NCBI GenBank assembly: GCA_948144175.1
Contig: CANXME010002057.1
Location: 1,722,001-1,786,000 of the forward strand
DNA length: 64,000 nt
Direction: 5' to 3'
Source: Closterium sp. NIES-65
Taxonomy: Eukaryota > Streptophyta > Zygnematophyceae > Desmidiales > Closteriaceae
Shown one piece after another: positions 1 through 13,100 of this stretch; the first letter of the stretch is position 1, and each line of letters opens with the position of its first letter. A program made the position numbers and the translations under genes. The notes under the pieces were generated by a model. The model was not told the origin of the DNA, searched no databases, and saw nothing but the letters and a program-made list of their open reading frames with translations.

Positions 1-3000
1 GGAAGGCAGAGGTGAGCAAGACGTTTGTTTCTACTCCCTTTCCCACTGCCTTTCCAGCCTCCCTCCTCTCCCCCTCTGCTCCCTCCACCTCCGCTTAATC
101 TCTTCCTGTCCACTCTTTTCAACACCTACTCTCTGCTTTCCCACTCCTCATTTTCCACTCTCCCACTGTGGCGCACGTGCCCTATTGCCTTTCCGTCCTC
201 CCTCCCTCTCTCCATCTCACCCACACATGCCACACGTGCCCCACACATGCCACACGTGCCCCACACATGCCACACGTGCCCCACACATGCCACACGTGCC
301 CCACACATGCCACACGTGCCCCACACATGCTACCCGTGCCCCACACATGCCGCCAGGTGCGGCTGCGAGTGGCAGAGTGCTACGTGGCATTGAAGGAGGT
401 CAAGCCCGCCCTCACAGAGGTGAGGGAGTGGTGTGTTACGGACCATGGTCAATCTAGTCAAGCAGGTCACTGAGGTCAAATGCTCAGAATCAGGCCATTC
501 AGGTCAATCAGGTCAATTAGATCGGTTGAATTTAAATCAACTAGGTCAATCAGGTCAGACAAGTCAATAAGTCAATCCAATTGGACAAGTCAATCCAATT
601 GGACAAGTCAATCCAACCAACCACCACCACCTTTCCAAGCCCCATGCCGGTTCTGTGTCTCAACCTGCTGCTCGCCCATCTCTACACCCTCGTCACCCCT
701 CGTCACCCCTCTTCACCCTCTCTTCCTTCTCACCCTCCTCCCGTCCCACCCCTCTTCCCCCTCCTCCCCCTCCCCTCTCTCTCAGCTGGAGGCAGTGCCT
801 CACCGCCTGCGCTCGCTGCGACTCAACCTGCTGCTCGCCCGCCTCTATCGTTCCAGCAGCTACGACCGTGCTGCTCTCACTGCATACAAGGAATGCCTCA
901 GGTGCGTGTTGCTTCTGCCAGTGAATTAGCTGCACTCTAGTCATGCCTCTCTATCGTTCCAGCAGCTACGACCGTGCTGCTCTCACTGCATACAAGGAAT
1001 GCCTCAGGTGCGTGTTGCTTCTGCCAGTGAATTAGCTGCACTCTAGTCGTGCCTCTCTATCGTTCCAGCAGCTACGACCGTGCTGCTCTCACTGCATACA
1101 AGGAATGCCTCAGGTGCGTGTTGCTTCTGCCAGTGAATTAGCTGCACTCTAGTCGTGCCTCTCTATCGTTCCAGCAGCTACGACCGTGCTGCTCTCACTG
1201 CATACAAGGAATGCCTCAGGTGCGTGTTGCTTCTGCCAGTGAATTAGCTGCACTCTAGTCGTGCCTCTCTATCGTTCCAGCAGCTACGACCGTGCTGCTC
1301 TCACTGCATACAAGGAATGCCTCAGGTGCGTGTTGCTTCTGCCAGTGAATTAGCTGCACTCTAGTCGTGCCTCTCTATCGTTCCAGCAGCTACGACCGTG
1401 CTGCTCTCACTGCATACAAGGAATGCCTCAGGTGCGTGTTGCTTCTGCCAGTGAATTAGCTGCACTCTAGTCGTGCCTCTCTATCGTTCCAGCAGCTACG
1501 ACCGTGCTGCTCTCACTGCATACAAGGAATGCCTCAGGTGCGTGTTGCTTCTGCCAGTGAATTAGCTGCACTCTAGTCGTGCCTCTCTATCGTTCCAGCA
1601 GCTACGACCGCGCTGCTCTCACTGCATACAAGGAATGCCTCAGGTGCGTGTTGCTTCTGCCAGTGAATTAGCTGCACTCTAGTCGTGCCTCTCTATCGTT
1701 CCAGCAGCTACGACCGTGCTGCTCTCACTGCATACAAGGAATGCCTCAGGTGCGTGTTGCTTCTGCCAGTGAATTAGCTGCACTCTAGTCATGCCTCTCT
1801 ACCGCTCCAGCAGCTACGACCGTGCTGCCCTCACTGCTTACAAGGAGTGCCTCAGGTGCTGCCAGTAAACTAGGTGACCACTGCAGTGCCGTGCCTGCAG
1901 TGCCTCAGGTGACCACGGCTGCTTCAGGTGTCCGCTAGTTCCTCCTCTCCCATGCATCCCACACCCTTCATCCCTTTCACATCCCCGCGCTCCTCATGAC
2001 CCTCCCCAACCCACCGCCAGGCAGTGTCCGTTTGCCATGAAGGCAGTGACAGCAGTGGCGCAGGTGGGGCTGTCCACAAAGCCAGACTCATCTGTGCGAT
2101 ACAGAAACCATCCATAACTCCTCTACACTCCTCTTGACCCTTCCACACCGCCAGGCAGTGTCCGTTTGCCATGAAGGCAGTGACAGCAGGGGGTCAGCTC
2201 AGGCTGTCCGCAAGCCGCACTCCTCTGTGCCGACCACTCACTCCTTACCACTCCTTCACACACCTCTTCACCCCTTTACACCACCAGGCAGTGTCCATTC
2301 GCAATGGAGGCAGTGACAGCAGTGGGTCAGCTGGGGCTGTCAGCCAAAGAGACATGCGCCCTGCTGCCACAGCAGGAGGTGAGCCATTGTCCGGAAAAGC
2401 AGTCTAGTTTCTGAGGCGCCTCTGAAACAGCTGGGGCTGTCAGCCAAAGAGACATGCGCTCTGCTGCCACAGCAGGAGGTGAGTCCTTGTCTGGTGTCGC
2501 TGCAGCTGCAATTGGCACCACTAGAAGTCCATTTTTAGGCACCTCAAAACCAGCTGGGGCTGTCGGCCAAAGTGACGTGCGCCCTGCTGCCGCAGCAGGA
2601 GGTGATTCTTCATTCTATTTCACCAGAAGAACAGATTTCTAGTTCTTGGTTCTGCCCTGCTCTTGAGTGTTGATTCGTCAGATGGAGCCCCAGGTTGGAG
2701 CCATTATCTTTACGTGGCAGCGACTTAGTACTAGTTAACTTTGGTATTTTGTTTTCTTAAAACAATTTGTGAAAAATGGCGGTAACCGTTTTCGGCCTAT
2801 AGATTTCTACTTCTTCTTGGTTCCTCTGGGCCGTGCTCTTGAGTGTGTTTCTTGAGAATTCTCAAAAAGCAGTTCTTTGTTCCTATGGACCCTGCTCTTG
2901 AGTGTTGATTCGTTTCGAGCTGGCTCACAAGTTACCACACTCGCACCACTAGGAGGAGGGTCTCTAGCACCCCACCAAGTACAAGCCGCACTCGTCCCCC

Positions 3001-6000
3001 CGACCCTCCCCTTCTCTCCGTGCCCTCCCCATCTTCTCCACCCTCCCCACCCTCCCATCCTCCCCATCCTCCCCACCTCGTTCTTCAACAGCCCCTTCCC
3101 TGCACGCCCAGCAGCAGAGGAGGCAGGGCAGCAAGGCACCTCGTTCCCACTTCATGCTATCGCCATCCCCCCGCCAACCCCCCCTGCTCTTCCCGTCCTT
3201 TCCATCCTCCGCACCACATCCCTCCCCCCAGCCCCTCCCCTGCACACCCAGCAGCAGAGGGGGCAGCAAGGCCGGAGCAACAGGAGAAGTGCACGAGTCT
3301 TGCAAGTGGCTGCAGGTAGTGACTGTATCAGGTAATGCCTGTTGACTGTTTGTGGCAGTGAATGTATCAGGTGTTTATTGTATCAGGTAGAGTGACTTTC
3401 CTAGGTAGAGTGACTGTAGCAGGTTGTGATTATAATTGTGAGTGTATCAGATAGTCACAATATCTGGTAGTGAGTCTATCAGGTAGTGATTGTACAAGGT
3501 GGTGACTGTAGCATACTAACCCCTACTTCTGTGTATGGGTGTGTGCATGGGTGGATGTATGGGTGCGTGTATGGGTGCGTGTATGGGTGCGTGTATGGGT
3601 GCGTGTATGGGTGCGTGTATGGGTGCGTGTATGGGTGCGTGTATGGGTGCGTGTATGGGTGCGTGTATGGGTGCGTGTATGGGTGCGTGTATGGGTGCGT
3701 GTATGGGTGCGTGTATGGGTGCGTGTATGGGGGTGCATGCATCCGTTCCGTGCATGCACGTGGGTGCATGCATGGGTATGGGTGCTTGAATGATTGCATG
3801 CATGGGTATGGGTGCTTGAATGATTGCATGCATGGGTATGGGTGCCTGAATGATTGCATGCATGGGGGAGCATGCATTCGTATGTGTGCGTGTGCCTGTA
3901 TGCATGCATGGGTGAGCAGAAGTATGTGGAGGCACAGGCACACCGAGCAGCCAATGAGAACGCAGGTGAGAACAGGGAGCAAGTAACTTAGTAACACATG
4001 CGTGCAGGCAGATGATAAATGTAAGGAACACAGCAGTACATACACTATGCAGTTGACTGCACATAGGACATACTCTTTCATTCATGTTTGTTTTGAGAGC
4101 CTTTCTCCGCCAAGTCACGGATACAAGTCCCACTGCTACTGGATCAACATGCGTGTCCCACTGGTCAATCTTAACTTTGATGTCCATAATTCTCCCGCCG
4201 GCCACACTGTAGTAGCTGGTTGAAATATCTCATACCCCTCACCCGTCAACCCCCCCACCGTCACCGCTGTCACGATCTCCCATGCCCATAATCTCTGCCT
4301 CCCCACCCCGCCCCTCACCCCATGGCACCACAGCCTGTGTGGACGAGTATCAGCAGCTGTTGACTCGCTTCCCCAGCAACGTGCATCTGCACCTGTACAT
4401 GGGGCAGGTGAGGAAGTGACCTGCACATGCACATGGGGTAGGTGAGAGAAAAACATTTAGTTGAGCTACCTGCACTTGCACATGGGGCAGGTGCGTGAGT
4501 GACCTTCAGTTGAGCTCCCTGCACATGCATATGGGCAGGTGAGTGAGGGAGGTGAGTGAGGGACCTCCTATGCTGCCTCGATTCGATTTGTCAGCAACGT
4601 GCACCCGCACCTGCACTCACACTCGCCCACTCACACTCGCCCACTCACACTCGCCCACTCACTTAGCCCCAACCCATCCCAGTTCGTACTGCTGTATCAT
4701 GCCATGCCATGCAGCCTGCAGCCCAAAAGCAAGAGTTGCATTCTTGTGTCGTGCCCTGTGCCATGCCCTCTGCTGTGCTTCTCGCATTCCCATCAGGTGG
4801 AGGCGTCGCAGGGTCGCAATGAGGAGGCCATGCTACACTACCAAAAGGTGCTCTCGTTATAGTCACTCCCAGAACAAAATGCTTTTTTCTTTCTGTTTCC
4901 CTTCAGCTCGCATCTTTCCCTGCAACTGATTCCGTCCGATGTTCTGACATTTCTCCTTGGCTGTTGTGCCACTTGTCCCAATCGCCATTCCCTCCCATTC
5001 CACCAGCAGCAATAGCAGCCCCCTTCTTGCTCCTTCCCCCACAAGCACGCACCCTAGACCCCTTTCAACGTGGCCTGTATGGACGACTATGCTTTCCCTC
5101 TCCCGCTGCTCCCTGCTGCTGCTGCCGCTCATCTCATCCCACCTTCTCATCATTCCTACCCCCTTCCCCCCACAGGCCCGCACCCTATACCCATCCAATG
5201 TCGCCTGCATGGACGACTATGCCCTTCTGACGCTGGTGCTGCTGGCGGTGGTGCTGTGGCTCGCTCATCTCATTCCACCTTCTCATCTCTACCCCCTCCA
5301 ACCCCCCCCCAGGCCCGCACCCTAAACCCTTTCAAAGCGGCCTGCATGGACGACTATGCTCTGCTGCTGCTGTCACTTGTCTCCTTCTCCTTGTTGCCAC
5401 TCATCTCTCATCCCACCTTCCATCCCTACTCCCCTCCAACCCCCAGGCCCGCACTCTAGACCCTTTCAACGTGGCCTGCATGGACGACTACGCTCTGCTC
5501 CTCCTCTCCCGCCGCTCCCCCTCCGCCTCCTCCGCCCTCTCCCTCCCCAACCTGCAAGTCGACGCCAGCGTGGGGGGAGGGGGAGCAGCGGGGGGGGCGG
5601 GGGGAGCGGGGGGGGCGGAGCTGAGGAGGCTGACAGCGGAGATGGTGGGAGTGGGGGCGGGGAGAGTGGAGGCATGGGTGGTGGCTGCCGCGCTTTGGAT
5701 GAGCCGGGGGGAAAGAGGCAGTGCACTGGCATATGTGGATAAGGTGGGTGAATGGGTGGGTGGTTGTATAGATGAAGGGAGGGCAGGGAGGGTGGAGGCG
5801 TGGGTGGTGGCGGCAGCACTGTGGATGAGCCGGGGGGAAAGAGGCAGTGCACTGGCATATGTGGATAAGGTATTTATGAGTATCCTGGGCGGCTGTATGA
5901 GGACGTGGCGTATGTATGAGGACGTGGCGTATGTATGAGGACGTGGCGTATGTATGAGGACGTGGCGTATGTATGAGGACGTGGCGGCTGTGTTTCATGA

Positions 6001-9000
6001 TCCCATCTTTGTCACACTCTCATCTCTCTCACGCTCCTCCTCGCCCCCTCATGCCCCTCACCTACCTTCGTCCCCCCACCCGTCCACCCCCAGGCTCTTC
6101 GATGGGACGACCACCACTTTCCAGCTTTCCCCCATTCTGCTCTATGCACCCATTTCCCCCATTCTGCTCTATGCGCCCATTTCCCCCATTCTGCTCTATG
6201 CGCCCATTTCCCCCATTCTGCTCTATGCGCCCATTTCCCCCATTCTGCTCTATGCGCCCATTTCCCCCATTCTGCTCTATGCGCCCATTTCCCCCATTCT
6301 GCTCTATGCGCCCATTTCCCCCATTCTGCTCTATGCGCCCATTTCCCCCATTCTGCTCTATGCGCCCATTTCCCCCATTCTGCTCTATGCGCCCATCTTA
6401 TCCTCTTACCTGCCACTCCTCCCGCCCTCTCCCTCCCTCCTCTCCTGCCCTCTCCCTCCCCACGTCCACCCCCAGGCGCTTCAACTGGACGACCATCACT
6501 TCCCAGCTCTCCTCGCTAAGGTGCGCCTACGCCACCCTCCCCACCCTTCCCTCCCTCCCCAACCTCCCCACCCCCCCACCCTCCCCAACCTTCCCACCCT
6601 CCCCACCCTCCCCACCCTCCTCTCCCTCCCCACTCTCCCCTCCCTCCTCCCCCTTCCCACCTTACAATCCCTCTCTCCCCCTCACCTTCTCATCCTTTCA
6701 TCGCCGCGTTATTTTGATATGAACTGCCACGCTACACACAACGCCAACTCCCTCTCTCTCCATGCCATGTGCACTTGCTGGTTTTCAGACTTCTTCAATG
6801 CATCCGTCCCTTTTGAGAATTCTCAAAAGCCAACTCCCTCTCTCTTCATGCCATGTGCACTTGTTGGTTCTTCAGACTTTTCAATGCATCCGTCCCTCCT
6901 TCGTCCTCTCTCCTCCCCCCTCCGTCCCCATCAGGACGCCATTGTGCTGCAGGCAGAGCGGTCACTGTCAGCAGCAGGGAGGTTTCAAGACATACCCCCC
7001 CTCTGCCTTCCCCCCCGCCTGCTTCCCCCCCTTCCCCCGAACCCCCCATCAGGGCGCCATTGTGCTGCAGGCGAAGAGGTCACAGTCAGCAGCAGAGGCT
7101 CAAATATCAAGCATTCGCGTCACCCCAATGTCGGAGTTCTTCCCTTCTCCTTCCTCACTCCTCCCTCGCCCCTGCCTCGTCCCTGCCTTGTGTCCTCACC
7201 TTCTTCCCTGCCTTGTGTCCTCACCTTCTTCCCTGCCTTGTGTCCTCACCTTCTTCCCTGCCTTCTGTCCTCACCTTCTTCCCTTCCTTCTTATTCTCGC
7301 CTTTCCCCACCTTGTGCTGTCCCCACTCCTGTTACCCTGTTCCCTTCTGCGTTCTCAGCCACTACCTGCCCCCTCCTGTGCTCGTGCTCGAGCTGCTGGG
7401 GCGCGAGTCACAGGACTCTCAGCTGAGGACGGCTGCTCTTCAGTCCTGCCGTGCGGGTCTGGTGGTCCCCGGTCTGTTCTCCCTTCTTCTTCTCCAACAC
7501 TAGCACTCCCACGCCTCGCACTGCTTGCGCCCTCCCCTTCGCTCTTCCCTATTCCACAGCTAGTGTATCCTTCTTTGCCCCTCTCTTCCCGTCCCACCTC
7601 TATAGCCGCCTTTATCCCCTTGCCTTCCTGCTGCTGCCACTTCTCACAGCAGCACGCATCCCTCAACTGCACGGTATGTAGGTCGTCCACCGCCACCTGT
7701 ATCACCTCCTGCAAGAATTCCGCTGCCTTAGCTCGCTCCCATGCCGCCCGGTTCTCCGCCTCTTCCATTGTGTGGTCTACCTTTTCCCCTGTTGCTAGGG
7801 GCTCCCATGCCCCCACTTCCTTACTCTCCCGCTCTGCTTCCCCCAGCAGCTCTGGCCTTCCTCCCCGCAGCTTCCTCACATACCGCTCCGCCAGCTTGTT
7901 TCCCTGCGCTTGCATCCAATCCTTCATCGTCACACCAGTCTTCGCCCCTGCCCCGATTTCCCCGAACAACTCTGCTGTCTTCAGCGATGGCTGCCAACCA
8001 TTCCCTCCCATGTCTGTACTGCTCAGCCCCGTCTTCCCTCCTTTCTTCACCGCTCCCTCCTTCTCGCCCTTCCCTTCCGCTTCTTCTGCTGCTGGTACAC
8101 ACGCCCTTGCCCCCGCCTCTTCGTCCCTCTCCTCTACTTCTACTGCTGCCATTACACCCACTCCTGCCCCCACCTGCTCGTCCTTCTCCTCTGCTTCCGC
8201 TGCTACTGGTACGCACGCCCAGGTCCCCTCTCTCTCATTCTTCCCTTCCCCTTCTGTTGCTGCCCATTTCCTCACCTTCTCATCCTTCCCTTCAGTGTCT
8301 GCTGCTACTAATTCGCACACTCCTGCCTCCTTCTCCTCGCCCTTCTCTTCCCCTTCTGCCACTGCCCATGCCCTCACCTTCTCGTCCTTCTCTTCCCCTT
8401 CTGCTGCTGCCCATGCCCTCACCTTCTCATCCTTACCTTCATTGTCTGCTGCTACTAATTCACACACTTCCGCCTCCTCTTTCTCGTCCTTCTGTTCCCC
8501 TTCTGCCACTGCCCATGCCCTCACCTTCGTGGCTCGCTCCTTTCCTCTGTCCCTGCCCCCACTGCGCAGCCCCATGCGTCACTGCGACACAGCACCGCAC
8601 AGGAATATTCTGGCTCCTGCTCCCCTTCCTCCTTCTCTTCTTCCTCACTTGCATACAACCCCGCCTGCCTCTCTGTCCTTCCTCTCAGCTCCCGCCCTTT
8701 CCTTCCGTCTCTGCCCCCACTGCGCAGCCCCAGTCCCTCACGGCTACGTAACGCCAGGCATGTGTACTCTGGCTCCTGCCCTTCCTCCTCTTCTGCTCCT
8801 ACTTCCCTCGCGTACAGCCCAGCCTCTTTCTCCTTACTCCCTCCCAGGGCCTGCAGCTGCGCCCGCAACTGCCTTATCTGGCTCTCAATCTCCTCTGCTG
8901 ACCCTTTTGTTCCGCCTGCCCTGGTATCATTGCCGCTGCCCAGGTAGGACTCTTCTTCTCTATCGTCCTCGGCAGGTATACCTCATACTTCCTCTGCGCC

Positions 9001-10101
9001 AGCTCCACCCTTTCCGCTAACTCGAATACCTCCTCTGGTGTTGCATCTGCTCCTAGCTCATAGACTCTCATTCTCAACCCTCCTGCCAATCCCTTGTCTA
9101 AACCATTCAGAGACTTGCTAATGATCATGCTGCTGTCCGTGCACACCACGTCTTCCGCCAGGTTCATTAACCGTCCGTAGTATGTCAGCAGTGACTCCTC
9201 GTCCCTCCGCCTAAACTCCTGGAATTCCCTGATGCGCGCTGCCGTATGCCCAGGGAACTGCTTCCTTAGTCGCTCCAGGAACAGTACCGTCGGGTCCTCG
9301 TCATCCTCTTCTGCCCTCCACAGCCATTCACCCATCTTCATGCGATACAAAGTCTCTGCTTCCCCTCCCAACGTGCTTGGCAGGCTCAGAAAAAACTCAA
9401 TCAGGTCCATCCCGCTTCTGTCACATCGGTATTTAACATTGCTGATCTGCATCAAATAGTTCTTCAGACTTGGGCCGGTTTTCTCGTTTCCCGTGAAGCG
9501 TACTGGCACCTCCACTCGCGGCTGTGCTGTTGCCCCCCACTTCCCTGTTTCCCAGCTCTCCGTCCCTCCTTGCTCAGACATCATAACCCCTCTCCTCCTT
9601 TCCCTTTCTCCCCTGCTGCCCGTGCTGGTTCCATACAGCACTCGCTCTATTCCCTCCCTAGCTGATCTTGCTCCAGCAGATCCTACGCCGTGACGCCCCG
9701 GCCTCCTCGGGCCCATCGGGCTAGGGCTCCTCCCTCGTGCATCTTCTCGCTCCCCCCTGCGCCTCTCTGCATCTTCCCGACGCTTCTCTCCCGTTGCAGG
9801 GGACCGCTCCTGGTACTGCCGCACTCTGTCCTCTCGCTGTCGCTCCTTCTCTGCTGCCCTCGAGACTTCTGGTGTCCGCACACCTTCTCTCTTGCCTCGC
9901 CAGTCCTCCTCGCGCCTCCACTCCCTTCCTCTTTCCGGTGAGTCCGACCTGTCTCTTTCCGGTGAGTCCGACCTGTCTCTTTCCGGTGAGTCCGACCTGT
10001 CTCTTTCCGGTGAGTCCGACCTGTCTCTTTCCGGTGAGTCCGACCTGTCTCTTTCCGGTGAGTCCGACCTGTCTCTTTCCGGTGAGTCCGACCTGTCTCT
10101 T

Positions 10102-10163
<62 letters not shown>

Positions 10164-13100
10164 CGGGCTTTAAGGAGATCCCCGGAGGAAACCTTCTTTC
10201 TCTTTCCTCATAATCTCCACACTCTTCCCAGCCTCGGCGTTCCTGATCCCGTTTCCCCGTTTCCCCTTTTCTTCCTGCCTCTTCACCCCCTTGGTATCGC
10301 TCTCCTTCGCCCCTCCTCTCACGGCTCTCTCTCTCGGGCCACCTTCTTGCTTCTTCGCTTGTTTCCTTTGCAGCCCTTCTCTCTGCCCACAGGTGTTCTT
10401 CTGCTTTCTCACGGCGCGCTCCCGCCTGTTCCCTTGAGGCGCTGGGTGGCGATCGTATGCTACCCCTGCCTCGCGCCTTCTCCGCTGGCCGCCGCCTCCT
10501 TGCTGGCGAGTGCTGAACGCGCTTTCCTTCGTAATCCTCATCCTCCTCCTCCTCTGACCATTCCAGCGATCTCCCTTCTCCCATCGCCATACGCCTCCTG
10601 CCCGCACGGCCTTGTCCTGGCTCGGGCGAACGATACACTCCTGCTGGTGCAGCATGCCTCTTCTCCTCCTCCCCTCGCTCCCTTGACCAGGGCTCAGCTG
10701 CTTTGCTCCTGCTGCGCCTCGCTTCCTTCCCGCGCACCTCCTCTGGCGCGCGCTCTGCATCCGCGCGGTTCCCCTGGCGTTTCGCGCCGCCCCCACCCAT
10801 TTCGTCGGTCGCGCCATCTGCCTCCGCACTCCCGCGTCGCCTTGCGCCACTCCCACACACTTCGTCTGTCGAGCGATTTAATCCCGTCGCCTCTCCGCGT
10901 TCTTCACGTTTTTCTCCACGACGCCTCTCGCCTGCCTTGCGCATGTCGCCCGGCGAGTGATCTTCTTCCTCGTCCATGGGATCATCCTCCGCCAACTCCT
11001 CGCCGTCGGCCTCCTTTGCCAACATCAGCGAGTCCGTCTCATCGGCATCCTCCTGACGCCTTACTCCCGCGCCCCGCTGGCCTCTTGCCAGATCCCAGGG
11101 ATCGCTCCTCTTGCCAGATCCCAGGGATCACTCTTCGACGGCTGGGGTCCTGGCGCCCATCTCATCTGCAGACCCAGCTCGCCTTCACCGTGCAGTCCGT
11201 CACTGGTCGCCATCCAATCTGCCCGATCCGCCTCTCTGCTAGGCGAGCGACCTGGCGATCTTCCCCGCTCCTTTGAGCGCATCCTTCGGGACGGCGGTAT
11301 CTCCCGCCGCGAGTACGTCCGCTGCCACCGCAGCTCATGGCAGTCCATACTGCCTATCTGCTTCTCTCGTCTTGTGAGAAGTTTACTCTCCCACACGATG
11401 GCTGCCCACAGTGGCGTAGTCACCTAGCTAGCGTAGCCTTGTTGCGGTAACGTTATCCACTATATGAGGCAAACAAGACAAGAGAACAGGTTTGCTATGC
11501 TAGGCTAGGCTATTTGTGCTTGGCTGCCCAGTCGCGAGTAACTCAGCGTGCTGGGTTGAGCTCGAGCCGCCTAGGCCTTGGAGTGGCCCTCGCCAGATTG
11601 CCTGTCTCCCGAGGTTCCTGAAATTGTTCCCGAAGCGCCCTGTAACCCCCAATGCTACCAACTTCTCGCTACTCTCTATAACCCAACTACCCCACATGCA
11701 GATTGAATAACACTCGCTACACCACTTCTACACCCAATTAGCATATGTCTCCAATATGATGCTCTTACCATTATATTTGGTGACACCAACCCCCGTTTCC
11801 CCCACGCCCCCACCACCTGCAATCCCCGCCAGTGTACCATTCCGCTGCAGGCAGAGCGGTCACTGTCAGCAGCAGTGGCGTTTTGAGACGTCCCACCGTT
11901 CCCCTTCCTCCCTCCTTCCCTTCTTCCCCCCACGATTCCCCAACAGGGTGCCATTGCAGGTATTTTTTTGAAACTCAAAAATATCAGCTACAAACCGAGC
12001 GGTCACTGTCAGCAGCAGTGGCGTTTTGAGACGTACCCCCGTCTGATTTTCCCCCCTGCTTCCCCCCTTTCCCCCAACCCCATCCCCCATCAGAGCGCTA
12101 TTCTGCTGCAAGCAGAGAGCTCAGCTTCAGCAGCAGTGGCTCAGATTTCAAGCAGTCGCGTCACCCCACCCAACCCCCATTCCCCCCCACGGCCGCACCA
12201 CCTTCGATCCCCATCAGTGTGCCATTCCGCTGCAGGCGGAGAGGTCAGAGTCAGCAGCAGTGGCGTTTTTACGTATCCCCCTCTGCGTTCCCCTCCTGCT
12301 TCCCCCTGTTCCGCCACCCCAATCCCCCATCAGCGCTATTCTGCTGCAAGCAGAGCGCTTAGACGCACCCCCCTCCCTCTGCTTTCCCCCTCTTCTTCCC
12401 CCCGTTCCCCCACCCCCACTCCCATCGCCCATCAGGGCGCCATCCTTCTACAAGCAGAGCAGTCAGAGCTAGCAGCAGTGGCTCCAAAGCCAAGCACTCC
12501 CCTCAGGCATTCGTTCAGATCCACCCCACCCTTCTCCACCCCACTCCACCCCACTCCACCCCTCTCCACACCTCTCCACCCCACCTTTCCCTCCCTCCCC
12601 CGAACCCCCACCAGGGCGCCATTCTGCTGCAAACCGAGCGGGCGGAATCAGCAGCAGTGGCGTCTGCAGCAGCTGCCATCTTCCGGAGGGCCTACACACA
12701 GAAGCAGGACCTCCGGGTGTTCCAAGGTGAGGGGGTAGCATTGGGGGAGGGGAGGATGGGGAAGGTTATGAGGCGCCTCAGCAGCAGCAGCCATTTCTCG
12801 GAGAGCTTACACACAGAAGCAGGACCTGCGGGTGTTCCAATGTGAGGGGGAGGGGTGTGGCGGGAAGAAGGGCGGGTGGCGTTGGGTATGTGTGGGCGAG
12901 GAGGAGGAGGTGAAAGGAGAGCTTACACACAGAAGCAGGACCTGCGGGTGTTCCAAGGTGAGGGGAGGGGGGTGGGAGGGGGGCTGTGTGGGGGAAGAAG
13001 GTGAAAAGGAGGCCTACACAAAAGCAGCAGCCATTTTTTGGAGAGCTTGCACGCAGAAGCAGGACCTGCGGGTGTTCCAAGGTGGGTACAGAGGGGGAAA

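Larger units (their letters stand above)
8874..11025 (-). pseudogene. Gag-like coding region of the intronic element
   Basis: The N-terminal part is very rich in Arg, Glu and Ser and looks disordered, with a lysine tract and a GKRQVGLT repeat. At about 8960-9540 lies a folded gag-like domain, with SLPSTLGGEAETLYRMKMGE and FQEFRRRDEESLLTYYGRL resembling the retrotransposon gag family of Ty3-type elements. No CCHC knuckle was seen. The frame region downstream (7355-8575) carries EKVRAWA-AEGEEKDE repeats. It has few close landmarks, so a host-domesticated gag cannot be excluded. Confidence 0.5.
7129..11785 (-). mobile_element. Gag-bearing element in an APC7 intron, possible LTR type
   Basis: Lies on the - strand between two parts of the duplicated exon array, whose flanks match the intact copy near 12150. 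Candidate ends are TG at 7129 and CA at 11785, flanked by CCAA on both sides. The right-hand 350 bp (about 11430-11785) looks like a terminal region starting TGTCACC in element orientation, but no second copy is visible at the left. It codes for a gag-like protein only; no protease, integrase or RT was seen. The left edge is unsure. It looks broken or is a non-autonomous gag-only type. Confidence 0.55.

Noticed and set aside
844-1865. Possible non-coding satellite unrelated to the gene
   Set aside because: Unit sequence is the exon 786-901 end plus its donor and intron, so it derives from the gene.
5954-7426. 490-codon + strand frame
   Set aside because: It runs through a 27-bp minisatellite and pyrimidine-rich introns. 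Composition is Pro/Leu/Ser-rich and it crosses true exon borders.
6762-9020. 752-codon + strand frame
   Set aside because: Antisense shadow of the gag-like element and intron DNA; low complexity and no domain.
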